From the NCBI GenBank assembly GCA_030998015.1, contig JARWMV010000233.1, forward strand, positions 2,170,001 to 2,234,000: 64,000 nucleotides of DNA. The letters are read 5' to 3'. Numbering within the stretch: position 1 is the first letter of the stretch; each line of letters begins with the position of its first letter. The notes beneath the pieces were generated by a model. The model was given only the letters and a program-made list of their open reading frames with translations, ran no database searches and was not told the origin of the DNA. This DNA is from Ceratorhiza oryzae-sativae. Lineage: Eukaryota > Basidiomycota > Agaricomycetes > Cantharellales > Ceratobasidiaceae. Below are positions 44,825 to 56,500 of the stretch, in pieces. A program made the translations under genes and the position numbers.

Positions 44825-47132
44825 TATTCGTATATCTTACATCTGGAATCAAGGTCTGACCCATCCGAGTCGTTTGGGCCAGACACCGAACTACTTCATG
44901 GATACAGACTGAAAAGTATCCTTCAGGTTAGTTTACAGCAAAATAAAATTGCTCTTGCTTTATTCTTCTGGGTTTGATCTAGGATCACACTCTTCCAGAG
45001 GATAACAAAAACGCCCCAGATCTTTCAGCCGCCGCATTCTTTCCATGGCATAAACAAAGCCTTCAGACGCTTTGGGGAGGAAAGCGCATCGCGACCTGGT
45101 CCAAAACTGTAAACGAAAGAGCAAGGCCAGCCATGGGCCAGCTGCCTATCGGAGAACCCCCGAGTGCGGAAGATGTGTGGTTGAAGATCGTTAGAAAATG
45201 GATGGGGTGTGTCGCCATTTGCGCTGGAAACGAGGTGAGGCTGGCAAGATAGTTTCTATGTGGCCCAAGGATTGAACAAGATGCACAGTTGAGGCTGGTG
45301 CATACGAGAGACAATGCTCTAACCACCATACGTCACATAAAAGTCGCGCCATCACCAACGGGCGCAGGGGATGGAACTACGGCTCCAGTGCAAGATAACC
45401 TTCAGGCTGTCACATGGGCGCTGGATTTCGACACCTTGCATCCACTTGTGGTATTCGCTGGCACAAATTCCATCATTAGAGTGATGGACGTGGAAAACTG
45501 GGAACGCATAGGAGCCCTGACTGGGCACGGAGGTGTACGAGCAACGTTTGATTTTTGTATTCAGAAGGCTGATGTCTGCGTAGCCTATTACGCACCTTAC
45601 TACACACCCTACGTGGCCCAACTACATACTGTCGACATCCCACGACTGGACTGCCCGAATGTGGAGCTTGGCAGATCCAGTCGACACGATTGCCCGGCCT
45701 TGCTATTGGCCAGGCCAGACGCTCTCGCTAGCGCATATGGCTCCCAGCCGGATGAAAGCTCGAGGCACAAAAATAGTCGTCCCGATAGAGGACCTCGATT
45801 TAGGCCAGGTAGGCGGCTTTTTGTATTTCGTAGTTGCGTTACGCTCATACCCGAGTGATGACCTAGTTGAGTTTGGAAGAACCAGCCGGACGTGACCTTC
45901 CTCCACATGCCCTCAAGACACAGACGGGTCCGGCCGGAAGTGTTCCAGACCCCAAGCTAGGGGGCCACGGCAAGGGAGCATGTGTTGCAGTATTCAAAGG
46001 AGCAGCCGTAAGTCTTGGCGGTCACCGATCTTGGGTCTTGTGTGCAGTGAGTGCTAGAAGTGAGCCGTTATGATGAAAGCCAAAGTTTAGTTGTGCTAGG
46101 ATTTTCATCCGACAAAACCATTTGTTGTGACTAGCGGAGTAGGTCTTCTTGAGGCGTATATTTGTCAACTGAATGGTGGACACAGGCAGACCGGGCCCTT
46201 AAGATCTGGCGGGTTCCAAACTTTCCGACCCTCGAGACACAATTGGAGTATGGCGTCAAGTTTGACACGATTGAACTCCCGCTGTTTAGTAGCACGCAGA
46301 TCCATGAAGGTGCGGTGGAGTATGTTCAATGGTACGACCACAGCGCGTCGAATGGGTCGGGTTTCTGATAGGAATGGGCAGGATAAACCAAGATACACTA
46401 CTGAGCAAATCAAGAAGAACATCGACGCACCAAGTGGACTTGGATGCTACGATCGTACTTGTGGAGATGGCTGGATTTTGAACGCTTCGAACCAGATGGG
46501 TTTAACCCACAAGAGAACCAGGTGATGCCCAGTTACCAGGTGAGTGCCATGGAGTGCTTGTATGCATAACATGTGTATTGATGTTGATCAGGACTATAAT
46601 GACAGTCGTGAGTCTGATTGGCATGTGAGGATCGTATATGCCTTGACAAGTCGGCTAGGCTCGTATATGAAGATATCGGATCTGACGCTTCGGAGCGAAT
46701 CTGAGACGAGTGACTCGGAATGGAAGCTAAACGTTTGCAAAACCTGGCCGGAGCTGGTGATCGCAAACGAAACGGACACTTTGCATATCGTCAATCTGTA
46801 TGCGCACTTGTGCACACCTAGGGTCTTGGCTGCACGAAAGCGGGTGCTACGGGATAGAAGGGTGCGTAAGTCGCGGACCCGGCCAATTGATGATCAGCTG
46901 GACTTGGGTATGAGATCACTTGCTGCGAAGACGCGCGCGCTGATGCACGGACTGTAAAGTGGACATTCCCCACGTAAGGGTTGAAGCAAGCGGGCGATCG
47001 GGAAAGGGTGAATTCCAGATTATCCGTGCGATGGTGAACCCGCTCAATCCCAGGGTATTGGTGGGGATTGGGACAAATGGATTCGCTGCGCTGTGGTACG
47101 AGAGTGAAGAGATGGGAGCACAAAGGCAATGA
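44825..47132 (+). CDS. EED/ESC-like WD40 protein (Polycomb repressive complex 2), 5' end unresolved
   Basis: WD40 propeller that binds H3K27me3 and activates the E(z) methyltransferase in PRC2. Exons: LHLESRSDPSESFGPDTELL, DHTLPEDNKNAPDLSAAAFF, WLKIVRKWMGCVAICAGNEL, LRLVHTRDNALTTIRHIKVA, NLQAVTWALDFDTLHPLVVF, AGTNSIIRVMDVENWERIGA, LTGHGG, WSLADPVDTIARP, GADRALKIWRVPNFP, KFDTIELPLFSSTQIHEGAV and EYVQWYDH. The last two match the EED pattern of a propeller strand followed by a PDFSTRDIH-type segment and xCVRW. The C-terminus reads GEFQIIRAMVNPLNPRVLVG and TNGFAALWYESEEMGAQRQ, stop 47130-47132. The segment 46600-46900 (SDWHVRIVYALTSRLGS, WPELVIANETDTLHIVNL) is a less conserved insertion. At least eight introns. 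No other PRC2 gene is in the window. Confidence 0.68.
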
Positions 47133-47542
47133 TTTGCCGGTTGTATTTTACGATGGACATCCTATCTCGCCAAGTCTCGAGTGACGGTTGCCACGCAGTG
47201 ATGCGGGCAATGACGGTCGTTGAGGTGGCTGCTTCTTGCAATTTAGTCAAATCCGGTTCGCTGTCTTTCGGAAGCAGTCGGCAGGTGTTTGCGTTGGTTG
47301 CGTCAGACAGGATGCACTGATGACGCGTGTCTGACAAAGCAGCAGTGGTCGTCAAGCCCTGATCGGAGGACCCTGGGCCAATATCGGATGAGGGTTGCAG
47401 CCCGGCATGCTTGGCGGATGCAGAGGCAGGCGCGAGTCTGTTTGGTGAACAACGCCATTTTCATTCTGCTCGCTGGCCGAAGTACTGTGCGCGACATCTG
47501 TCTCGACGTCTGGACACTCGGCAGTTGATATATACCCTCACA
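47133..47542. other. spacer upstream of the MSB1-like gene
   Basis: 410 bp; holds the EED-like 3' end and the promoter of the next gene. No CACGTG core was seen here. Confidence 0.4.
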
Positions 47543-50500
47543 ATGCAGTCGCTGTTCTCTCGCGCGCGCACGACATCCCAATCCGCCCGCACGTCGCAGG
47601 CCCCTGCGCCGTCGGACGAGTTTGGGCGGGTGGGGACGCCGCACAAATCGGAGACGCTGCCGCCGCTGCCGCGCAAGGACAAGGAGCCGAAGGAGAAGAA
47701 GGACAAGTCGAAGCGACAGCGCACGATCAGCATCCCCAAGGACGGCCGCCCCAGCTTTCTGCGCACGAATTCCCCAGAGCCGGAACTCCCCAGTGCGTAT
47801 CTCCACCGCTCACCCGCCGCCCGCGCCCCGCTCAACGTCCCCCAGCCCAGCAGCTCCCCCCGCTCCAGGCCGGCGGCTTTCTCCCCCGCTACATCCCCTC
47901 CGCACCCACCACCAGCGAGCGCGACGACCCCGCCCGCCAGCCCTACGGCTACCTCCACGCCGAAAAGGACGTCATCCTCTCGCTCGACGACGTGCACAGG
48001 CTGCTCACCGTCCTTGGCGAGGAGCTCACCCTCCGAGGTAACACACTTGATCCACACCCAGATGCACGCTCACCCCGTCCGATTAGGCCTTTCCACTCCT
48101 CTCCTCTTTTCCACCCAGGCCCTCGACGTGTCGGCGCCTCGTGTCCGCAATCTGATCCGCGCATTTCTCGGCACTTGTTCTGATCCAGTATCCCGCACTG
48201 GCGATGCTCGTTTCCGTGAAGAGGCTCGCTTCGCCGGTCCCCATGAAGTCGCGATGACTATTCGGTGTGTTGGATTTCGCTCGTTTCCTACCCTGGCTCA
48301 CCTTTATCTGCCAGTTGGGGATTGGCACGCATCGTGCGCCTCGTTAATGGCGCCGAAACACACGGCTTTATGGACTTTGATGTCTACCGCGCCTGGAGAA
48401 ACAGCGAAGAGTGTGCGTGCCTCCGGTCTCGGACAGAACATCTCGCTCATAATTTGTATTTCCAGCCCAGCGATTTCCACCAGATCATTTTGTTTCGATT
48501 ATCCCTGGCATCCCTCCTCCTGCCCGACCCATATTCACATCCCTATTCACACTCCTCTCTCGACTCGTTGCGTATTCCACCGCGTCCGGTCTGACCCCGC
48601 CCACGCTGGCCGGCTACTTTGGCCCATTAATCTTTGGACTTATTCCTGCCTCAAGCGGCACGTTTTCCACCACCCTCACCGCTTTTCATCGGGCTGCCCA
48701 CGCGACCGAGCACCTCTTGCTCGCTCATATCCGCTGGGACGATGACCTGCAGCGTCGCAAGAGACCAGGTACAGGCGGTCTGCCCTCTCGCCTCAAAGAT
48801 TGGATTCGCGGTTACCCATCAATGCTCCCACGTTCCGGCGAGGCAGATTTGGACCGCATGCGTCGCGGCTCACGCACCGTTCGTGTAGCTAGCGTTCGCA
48901 GAAACGTCCGCCTCTACAGTCCAGATCTTGTACAAAGCGCTGCTTCCTGGGCCGGCGAGGGTGATCTTTCTGGGCGCGCAGAGTGGCTTCGTGTCGTGCC
49001 CAGGCATAGCGGGCTTCAGGCGCGCTACACCGATTCCTACCGCAAGCGCTTAGACATGCCTGCCTCTGCGCCGGATTCACGTGGCCCATCAAGCGATAAT
49101 GGGCACGGTAGTTGGTGGTCGAGCGAGACGAGCAGTTTGACAGCATCGACCGCCGTCGAAGATGCCAAGTATAGCAGCTTGACTGATATGCGCTGGGGCG
49201 AATTCGAAGCACTTGGATTTGGCAGTGGAGATGCCGAGGGAAAGCGCCTCGAGTTTGATCTGACCGAGAGCGCGAGACAGGTACGTGTAGTAACCAATAC
49301 GCTGAGACTAGTTGCTGATGAACTTGAAGAAGACTCGACTTGAAAAGCGCACGACAATGACATGGAACGATTTTTCAAATGCCGGGTTTTTGCGCGACGA
49401 TGCTCCTTTGAGCGAAACTTTGCAGTTTGCGACACCTTTACAAACAACCATCCAAACTTGGCCTACCACCTCTGAGGACATCCACCGCAAGCTCAAAAAG
49501 CAGCAAAAGGTATTACTGTCCAGTTTCGATTGGAGTAGAACCATTCAATCTTCCGTAATCGCAGGTGTTGCCGACATTCGGCTGGGACACAACCCCAGTG
49601 GCGGGTCAGGAGTGGCTTGTGGAAGAAGCATTTTTGGACTGTTGGGCAGATTTGATCTGGAGTTCCGGGTGGTGCGAGCGGGAAGAGAGGACTCATCGGG
49701 ATAGTAATTGGGCACTGGTGAGTACTCGATCGTCCTACAATAAGGGTTGAGCTGACAGCGTCTGCCAGATTGACTTCAAGGCACTGCCTTCTAACCCGAG
49801 TTCGACAAACTTGTTCGCTCAATCATCCGATCCGCGGACCTCCAATCAGTGGTTTGTGTTCGAAGAATTTGTTCCGCGAGAGTACCGTGAGCAACTTACC
49901 AAGCCCAAGAAGAAGCGCAATGCGTTGGGGTTTTCCGTAAAACCCAAGCAGTGGAAGCCGGCGACCACTCTCAATGGGAAGCCATATTCGAGCGGAATGC
50001 CACCGCACAGTCCTGGGTTGGGCACGAGCGATTTTGATGCGATGCTCAAAAACACTCGAGGTATTACGCGCAAGATCAGTGCTGGCGATGATACCACCGA
50101 GTCTTGGCATTCCAGCCTTCCCGGGATAAACGGTGGGGATCTGGCCATCTCTACCCCAACGTATGCACCTCCAATTCAGACGCAGTCCCTAACGCCCACG
50201 CCAACAACCCCCAAGCGGCCTGCGCCTTCCCCTAGAGCTCTGGTCGGATCCGCGACCAAGTCTGTGGGGCTCTCGTCAAGGTTCAGGATTGGGGGAGCCA
50301 AGCGGGGAACTATTGGATCAGAGTATGATCCAAACCTGGACTTTGAGACTCGTACTGCGAGTGAGGGGTCGGATTCACCTGACCAGTCGCATCCGGAGCG
50401 ATCGTTTGGCTTAGGGGGGCTGGGGTCTTCAGGCAAGAAGCACGGAAGGAAGGAGAGCAAGGATGACGCTTGGGTGGACATACTGGTGGCTGATCAAAGT

Positions 50501-51265
50501 CGGAGGATGAGGAACCAGGATGCCAGCTTCACTCGCGGCACCGGAATCACCTTCCCTACCGGCTCTTCAAGTACTCTCCGTAGAGGCAGGGCAACCTCGG
50601 ATCCGGATATTCAACAGCATCATCAACTGAATCGCTTGACCTACGGAGATGAGGACGAGGACTACACAATGGGGACTGCACCAGTACCAGTGACGCCACC
50701 TGCCGAATACCGGTCCTCGGACGAGGAAGTCATGCCAGTCCGCCGAGAGCCGTCTCCCGACCCAGCTTCACATATCCTCGTGAATCCTGAACCCGCAGAG
50801 CCCGCGATACCTGGTCGGCCGTCTCAGGAAACGCGATATGAAGAAGACCTGGAGGACTATGAGCCGGAAAGCGACTTTGAGCCGACGAGCGATGATCATC
50901 ATACGCGGGAAGAGGATATGACCACTCAATCATTTGCCGTATCTGATACTGCGTACAGAGAAGATGACCCGACGACCAGCAGTCTTGGACAGCCGATCTC
51001 TCCCAAGTTGATGCCTCGCCGGCCTGCGAACGGAGTCAGTTCTCTCATTGACATGTACGCGGAGCGGGATGCTCAAGTTCAGGCGGCTAGTATCAAGCCT
51101 TCTCGTCTGCCGGTTCGAACAACCAGCAAAACAACCACTCCCGAGGTCGAAGCCCTGGTTGCGCCTCCTGTGCCTCCGGCTCTCGAGCCGGGTCGAGCGA
51201 GCCCATCGAGATATGTTCATGGGGCGCCGTTGCATAATGTCTTGGAGGAAGAGGACGAAGTTTGA
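47543..51265 (+). CDS. MSB1/DUF1708-like cell-polarity protein
   Basis: Large cytosolic protein; the family includes yeast Msb1, linked to Cdc42/Rho1 signalling and bud growth. Start 47543: MQSLFSRARTTSQSARTSQA, basic Ser-rich tail, then after an intron LQAGGFLPRYIPSAPTTSER and YLHAEKDVILSLDDVHRLLT. The RhoGAP-like DUF1708 region follows: GLSTPLLF, LDVSAPRVRNLIRAFLGTC, LARIVRLVNGAETHGFMDFD, VYRAWRNSE, PPTLAGYFGPLIFGLIPASS, TTLTAFHRAAHATEHLLLAH and RWDDDLQRRKRPGTGGLPSR. Later: WNDFSNAGFLRDDAPLSETL, EAFLDCWADLIWSSGWCERE and NQWFVFEEFVPREYREQL. A last 480-codon exon is disordered and Ser/Pro/Glu-rich, ending VLEEEDEV. About 1,100 residues with at least six introns. Complete as far as I can see. 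Confidence 0.75.
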
Positions 51266-51469
51266 TACCCTAGTGTCCAGTGTTTTCTTGCTTTGTGTAT
51301 ATAACGAACGATTTGTTCTCCGTTGGTTTGTTTTGCTTACCTCGATCATTTAGTATTTTTCTCTTGTTTTGCGAGGCTGTTTGGTGTAGATAGGGAGTGT
51401 GTGGTATTACGCAACGATGTTACAGATAGCAGATATTGTCCGATTGAGCACGGCAGGATAAACAAACTC
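51266..51469. other. short spacer between convergent genes
   Basis: About 200 bp separating the MSB1-like stop from the GPI-protein stop; likely overlapping 3' ends. Confidence 0.4.
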
Positions 51470-52601
51470 TCATCCACGTGCGATAACTGACAGCATGGAA
51501 ACTAGAATAATCGCCAAGGAACCAAAGAAGAGCACGGGAGAAGGCATCGCCGCCTGCTGCGCATTTGACGGTTTGGGAGTTTCCGTCTCTGTCGTTTGGT
51601 TAGCCGTTTGTGAAATGCTGGTTGGGATGATTCCGCCTGAACGTGCAATAAGATTCTGTGTTCAATCATTGTGTATGGGGGACTAACTGATAAAAGTCTC
51701 TCCGCATTGTCCAATCCAAAAATTATCCCAAGCTTGGACTGATGAGTCGGAAGGTAGGTTGGGACGAGCAATTGTGTAGGCAGCCTGGGTGCACTGCGTG
51801 CACGAGATGTTTTTGGGAATCGTGATTTTGTGGTCTGAAGTCCTTAGCTTTACGTCAAAGGTGGGGTCGAGATGTTAACTAACCACGGAGTATAGTGGGC
51901 AAGTTGGCAATGAGTGTGCCGGCGTTGAGAGGCTGTCCAGTCATCTCTTCCACTTGGCGAAAGATGGTCGTCATACAGAGCCGTTGATCGTTCGCGGTAC
52001 TGATTCAGGGGTCGGTAGGGAGTTCTGGACCAGGAGAACACACTCACTCGCGAAGACACATAACCTCTCGAGTCGGGGGATAATAGCGGGCGTATTTCAT
52101 GAGAATCTGGGCTGGGCGTCAGCAACTGCAACGAGAGACGGCCAACGCAGCCAACGCACCGATGATATGTCGTCAGCCGACCAACCCTTGGCGGCCAAAT
52201 CTGAGGAACACCCATCCTTCAAGGACTGAACAGTTTCAGTGATTGTTTCGTTTGTGCAAGCAGGCTGGCCACAGGTCTGGGAGAGGTTGAGCAGCAGCAC
52301 GACTGAGGGTTACCAGCAACCCACCGTAGTCAAATAACTATCGTATGGCGGAACCCAGCTTTGCCCGGATGGAGTGGTAAGAACGTTCAACAAGCCGGGG
52401 GTGTTGAGACAGTTGGCAGCAGGCCCCCCGACAAGTATCTGGCCGAGCGCTTTGTTGCAAGAGTCGGACAGACTGTAATCGAATGGAGTTCAGCGAGATT
52501 TAGACGTAAAAAAGCAAAGGGCGCGACCTGAGAATACCAGCAAACTGGCCGGTGACAACACTGGCGCAAGCGAGAAATGGGAGGAGTATGGAGCGCAACA
52601 T
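51470..52601 (-). CDS. GPI-anchored secreted cysteine-containing protein
   Basis: Start 52601 with signal peptide MLRSILLPFLACASVVTGQF. Exons then give LSDSCNKALGQILVGGPAAN, CLNTPGLLNVLTTPSGQSWV, TCGQPACTNETITETVQSLK, DGCSSDLAAKGWSADDISS, ILMKYARYYPRLERLCVFAS and EEMTGQPLNAGTLIANLPTI, and near the end a NISCTQCTQAAYTIA-like stretch. The C-terminus is Ser/Thr-rich (SISQTANQTTETETPKPSN) and closes with a hydrophobic segment (PSPVLFFGSLAIILVSML), the pattern of a GPI signal. Pairs of cysteines suggest a small disulphide-bonded surface protein of a type common in basidiomycetes, with function unknown. Several short introns. A GTCACGTG box lies 61 bp upstream. Confidence 0.65.
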
Positions 52602-52661
52602 GGCGATCACTGCTCGGACGATAGCGATGAAAGTCAAAGTGCAGTTGCGGGTGGACCATGA

Positions 52662-52669
52662 GTCACGTG
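52662..52669. promoter_or_regulatory. GTCACGTG box upstream of the GPI-protein gene
   Basis: E-box 61 bp before the start codon at 52601. Confidence 0.4.
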
Positions 52670-52747
52670 AAACAGGGTCCTCGTGCATGCACGTTACATC
52701 CCTAGCCGTTACTGTCAGGTTGGTAAGAGGATGACCCCTGAGACATC

Positions 52748-52924
52748 CACTACAAAAACTGAAAGTGTCACTGTGCATAATGATGTGTAATGAAAATAGG
52801 GGCTAGGTTAATGGTGTCATTACGCTAAATGACACGGTTTAATGGAGTAACAACGAGCATTTACATGCCGTTACCCCAATTGCACTACCCCCCCCGTTTC
52901 ATTACACCTACGGTTTTTGTAGTG
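52748..52924. mobile_element. CACTA-ended MITE, 177 bp
   Basis: Begins CACTACAAAAACTG and ends CGGTTTTTGTAGTG, an inverted repeat with the CACTA terminus typical of En/Spm-type DNA transposons. It is flanked by the 3-bp direct repeat ATC (52745-52747 and 52925-52927), the duplication size of that superfamily. It has no coding. Subterminal TGTAATGAAA and TTTCATTACA are inverted, and TAATGGTGT recurs in the second MITE at 54883-55078. Confidence 0.75.
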
Positions 52925-53328
52925 ATCCCCAAACGAACATTGCAACACCCCAGTACTTCCTCCATGGAAACGAGTTCAGCCTGACCCCCAATTGAGCAAC
53001 AGAATCACAATATAACCGTACGACGGACGCACTTCCAGAGCAACTAACTCTAGGAGTCCTTTACAAACACTTAGCTGATCAATTGGAAGACGACACGGAC
53101 CATCTAGTATCTATGCGGACACATCGCACTGCACCAACATACTTTACACGCAGGTGAGTAAGCCCTGCCCGCAGTCCGAAGGCACTCAGCGCAATGCCTA
53201 TTTTGTCTTTTGCCAGTTGTCCGTTGCCCTCTGGCGCCTAGAGCCGGTTAAATCAAATTATGGATGTATATATTATGTAGTATTTGGATAGACAAATAAA
53301 GAAGTCAGTGATCACCAATTACTGCCTC

Positions 53329-53530
53329 CACTGTGATCAAGAAACCCCCTAAATTTAGGGGGGTAGGTACACCTAAGTCGGATGTCACTATAGGGCGTAG
53401 ACCTAAGTCCGACCGCCTAAGTCTGAGCCATCGTTCCGGAATTTAGGTGTATGCGCCGCATTAGGGGGCATCGCGCGCCTAAGTCGTCGAGAAGAAAAAG
53501 GCGACATATATTTAGGTGATTAACAATACA
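53329..53530. repeat. CACTA-type subterminal repeats with perfect palindrome
   Basis: CCTAAGTC occurs at 53372, 53402, 53416 and 53478, and related TTTAGGTG in the other direction near 53441 and 53511. A perfect 18-bp palindrome (CCCCCTAAATTTAGGGGG) lies at 53345-53362. The block begins CACTGTGATCAAGAAACC at 53329, a possible element end, and stops just before the transposase 3' end at 53548. Clusters of short direct and inverted motifs inside the ends are where CACTA transposases bind. Confidence 0.5.
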
Positions 53531-53547
53531 TAGGAATAGGGGGATAA

Positions 53548-56500
53548 TTACTCCTCTTCGCCTTCCGGCTCAAACTCGAGCTGGTCTTGATGAAACACGG
53601 TTTGAACGAGTGACTCGCTGCGGTCCACAATAACATAATCCCCTCCAGCCCTTCTCCCTCGCGTCTCCACCCGTCCAACGACATGTTTGACGGCCGTTAT
53701 ATCGAGAATAAATGACCGGCCCAGCTTTGTATAATCAATGAGCTCGGTCGTGGCGTCCCCATAAGCATCCTTTGCCTCTGTGATGTGGGCGAGGATATGT
53801 AGGCAATCTTCATCGACGTTGAATTGAGGGTCGGAAGGTAGGATGATAGCGAGAATAAAGTCGAGGCGGTCGTAACCGGTCACCTCAACCATCTCAATTG
53901 GAGCGTTGGGGCGATTTCCATTCTGATCTACTGCATGTACAAGCTAAAGCAGAGTCAGCAGAATAAATAAAATCCAATATGTATAATTACTCAAACGAAA
54001 GATGCATCCCGACTTCCATACGCTGAAAGCAGATTCGTTGCGCAAGCGCTCCAAATATGATCGCCTTGGTTATCGATCCGGAGCTTTCCCCATCGCTCAC
54101 CTCGCTCAGGAATAACCTGGATCCACTGGTGGAGGGTTTTGTTCGGGTTAATCGAACGTCGAAAGTGTGCGGCAATGCGCCGGCAAACATCAGGTTGGAT
54201 TCGGAACCCAGGAGGGCGGGGCATGCGAAGGATAATTTCGGGGTCTAAAGGTGTAATTAGCTAGAGTAATAATGCGAGCAGGACCACTTACATTCCTCAT
54301 ATCTACACTCCATTTGACTCGTATCCACCGGTGCATCTGCCTTTCCAAACAAGAGTGACTTTCTAATTTCGGCAAATCGTGCGGAGACGGTGGCAAGCTG
54401 CGATATCTGGAGGACGTATTTGTCGACGGCCGAGTGTGCAACCACCATTGACCGCGCGCGCAGGCAATGATTTCGCGGCAATATCATTCGTCATCAAACG
54501 ACCAGAAGACGCTGGCCGGTCCGCAACGAAGCACATCGTCGGCGATGTGGAGGAGGGCGTGGAGTGTTAGCGGACACATACACAAGCGTTCGTAATTGTA
54601 TCGCTAGTAGTATCTTATGTCTTGTTAGTTCAGATTTGGTATAATGAAACAGATACTTACTCTTCGAACTGCTCAGCATAACCTGCGATATCCACTCGAA
54701 GTTGCTCAACTTGAGCAACAGTGTTCTCAAGTTGTAGAAGACACTTTAGGATGTCGACAAATTCAAGGTAGTGTTAATAGAATTTGTCACTGAGGCAACC
54801 GCAAAGAACAATAGGCCCAACATAGATGAGCCAGAAAGACCAAGACTTGCCACAGTAGAGATGCCGGGATGTTTGAATATTTCTCAGGAAAAACTTGAGG
54901 TGTAATGAAACAGGGGGGTGTAGTAATGGTGTAATTCCATGAAATGACACATAATTATCTGTCATTATTCCATTACACCAGTGTAATTTAGCATGGTGAC
55001 ACCATTACTACACCCCTGTTTTCATTGCACCTCCTTATGCCTAATTACATGCCATTACCCCCACAGGTTTTTGCTGAGTTGGCAGCTTTCAAGTAAAGGT
55101 GGCAGGGAGTGAGTTGGTTGCAGCTTCTGTCTCATGCCCAATGTCAGCCCAGTCAGATGGCAAGATCAACTTGTCTTTGCACCCAGAATCTACTACATTT
55201 GTATAAGTACCAGTCCAGAGAGCAACTAGATTGGGGCCATGATTGAGCAAGAATTTGTGAGGATAAGACAAGGGCCAGCTGATCAAGGGGATGTGATCAA
55301 GGACAGAAGGCCCCAATATGCTGCATTCTTTTGCTAGTTCACTATAAGCCTGAGTACTCATTTGCCTTTCCATTTCAGCTAGTTGCTGTTGTAGGTTCTT
55401 CTTGGTTTGTAAGGGAAGGCTGAGAGGGTTGTATGAGGTGGTAGTAGCAGCAGGGTTTTGGGGTTCCAACAGTTGAGCCAAGGGAATATAATACTTATAC
55501 TGTTTGTGCTGGCAGCAACTGACCTGTAAGCAGCTATGACAAGGAACTTTGGCATTGGGACCTTTCATATGCTCAGAGTGCTTGAACACCTGCATGTCAC
55601 TGCTGAGCAAAACAGGGTGGTGTCAAAGGAGAAAGTAGTGGCCTGTGCAGACATTATAAGTCCAAATGCTGCAGACTGCCTCAAGGCACTTGTCAATAAA
55701 TGGGGCCAAGAAGGAATCAAAGTCCTTTGGTTGCTTCAGGGCCAGAATGACACAAAGTGTCATGATGTTCCAAAGCTGGGCTTGATCAGCTGGTGGCAGG
55801 TTTAAGTTCTGGAGCATGATTGGCCAGCATGTGGCACTCTCTTTGCTTGCATGCTGGAAGATCTGGATGCCATCAGAGAGAATTGAGGTTGCAATGTTGT
55901 ATTCACTGGAGAAATTTTTGACTCCTGTATCCTTGCCATTGATGATGATGTTTCTAGATCATAAGTCCTTATAAAGCTGGCCATTGAAGAAGTTGTTGAG
56001 CACACCAGGGGTTTCAGGGTACTCATGTTGATATCTGAGCTTTGCAACCATCTCTGGGTTATTGAATAGGGCCTGGAGGCAAGGCATGACAGGGATATAT
56101 TGGAATAATTTTCAGGGTAGTCCTTGTGAGTCATAACAAGGAGTGCAACATGTTGAGCATTCAGTTTCCTCAGTGTAAATCCATGTGAATGCATGGCATA
56201 CAATCATGCAACAGTGGTACTCTACCAGTTTGATGTGAGAGAGAGCTGCAAGATGAGTGCCCATGTGTTGGAGGGAGAGGAGTTGGACACTGTTACAGAA
56301 AGAGTAACAAATTTGCTCATAGTTTTGGACTGAAATATGTCCAAATTGCTTTATTGCCAGCATCTTTATACTATCAATCTCTTCTTTGGTGAGCATTGTG
56401 GCAGCTAACCAAATGTGAGTATAATCAAATAGGATTTGTTGTATGCACATACCAAACTCCCTTACTGCTTCCTCACAGTCCTCTGTGTTTATTTCTTGAT

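Noticed and set aside
53548..54735. separate host gene ending FEPEGEEE
   Set aside because: The upstream sequence continues Tnp2 blocks (SRHLYCGKSWSFW, LLHIADDVLRCGP) in the right order, so it is the C-terminal part of the transposase.
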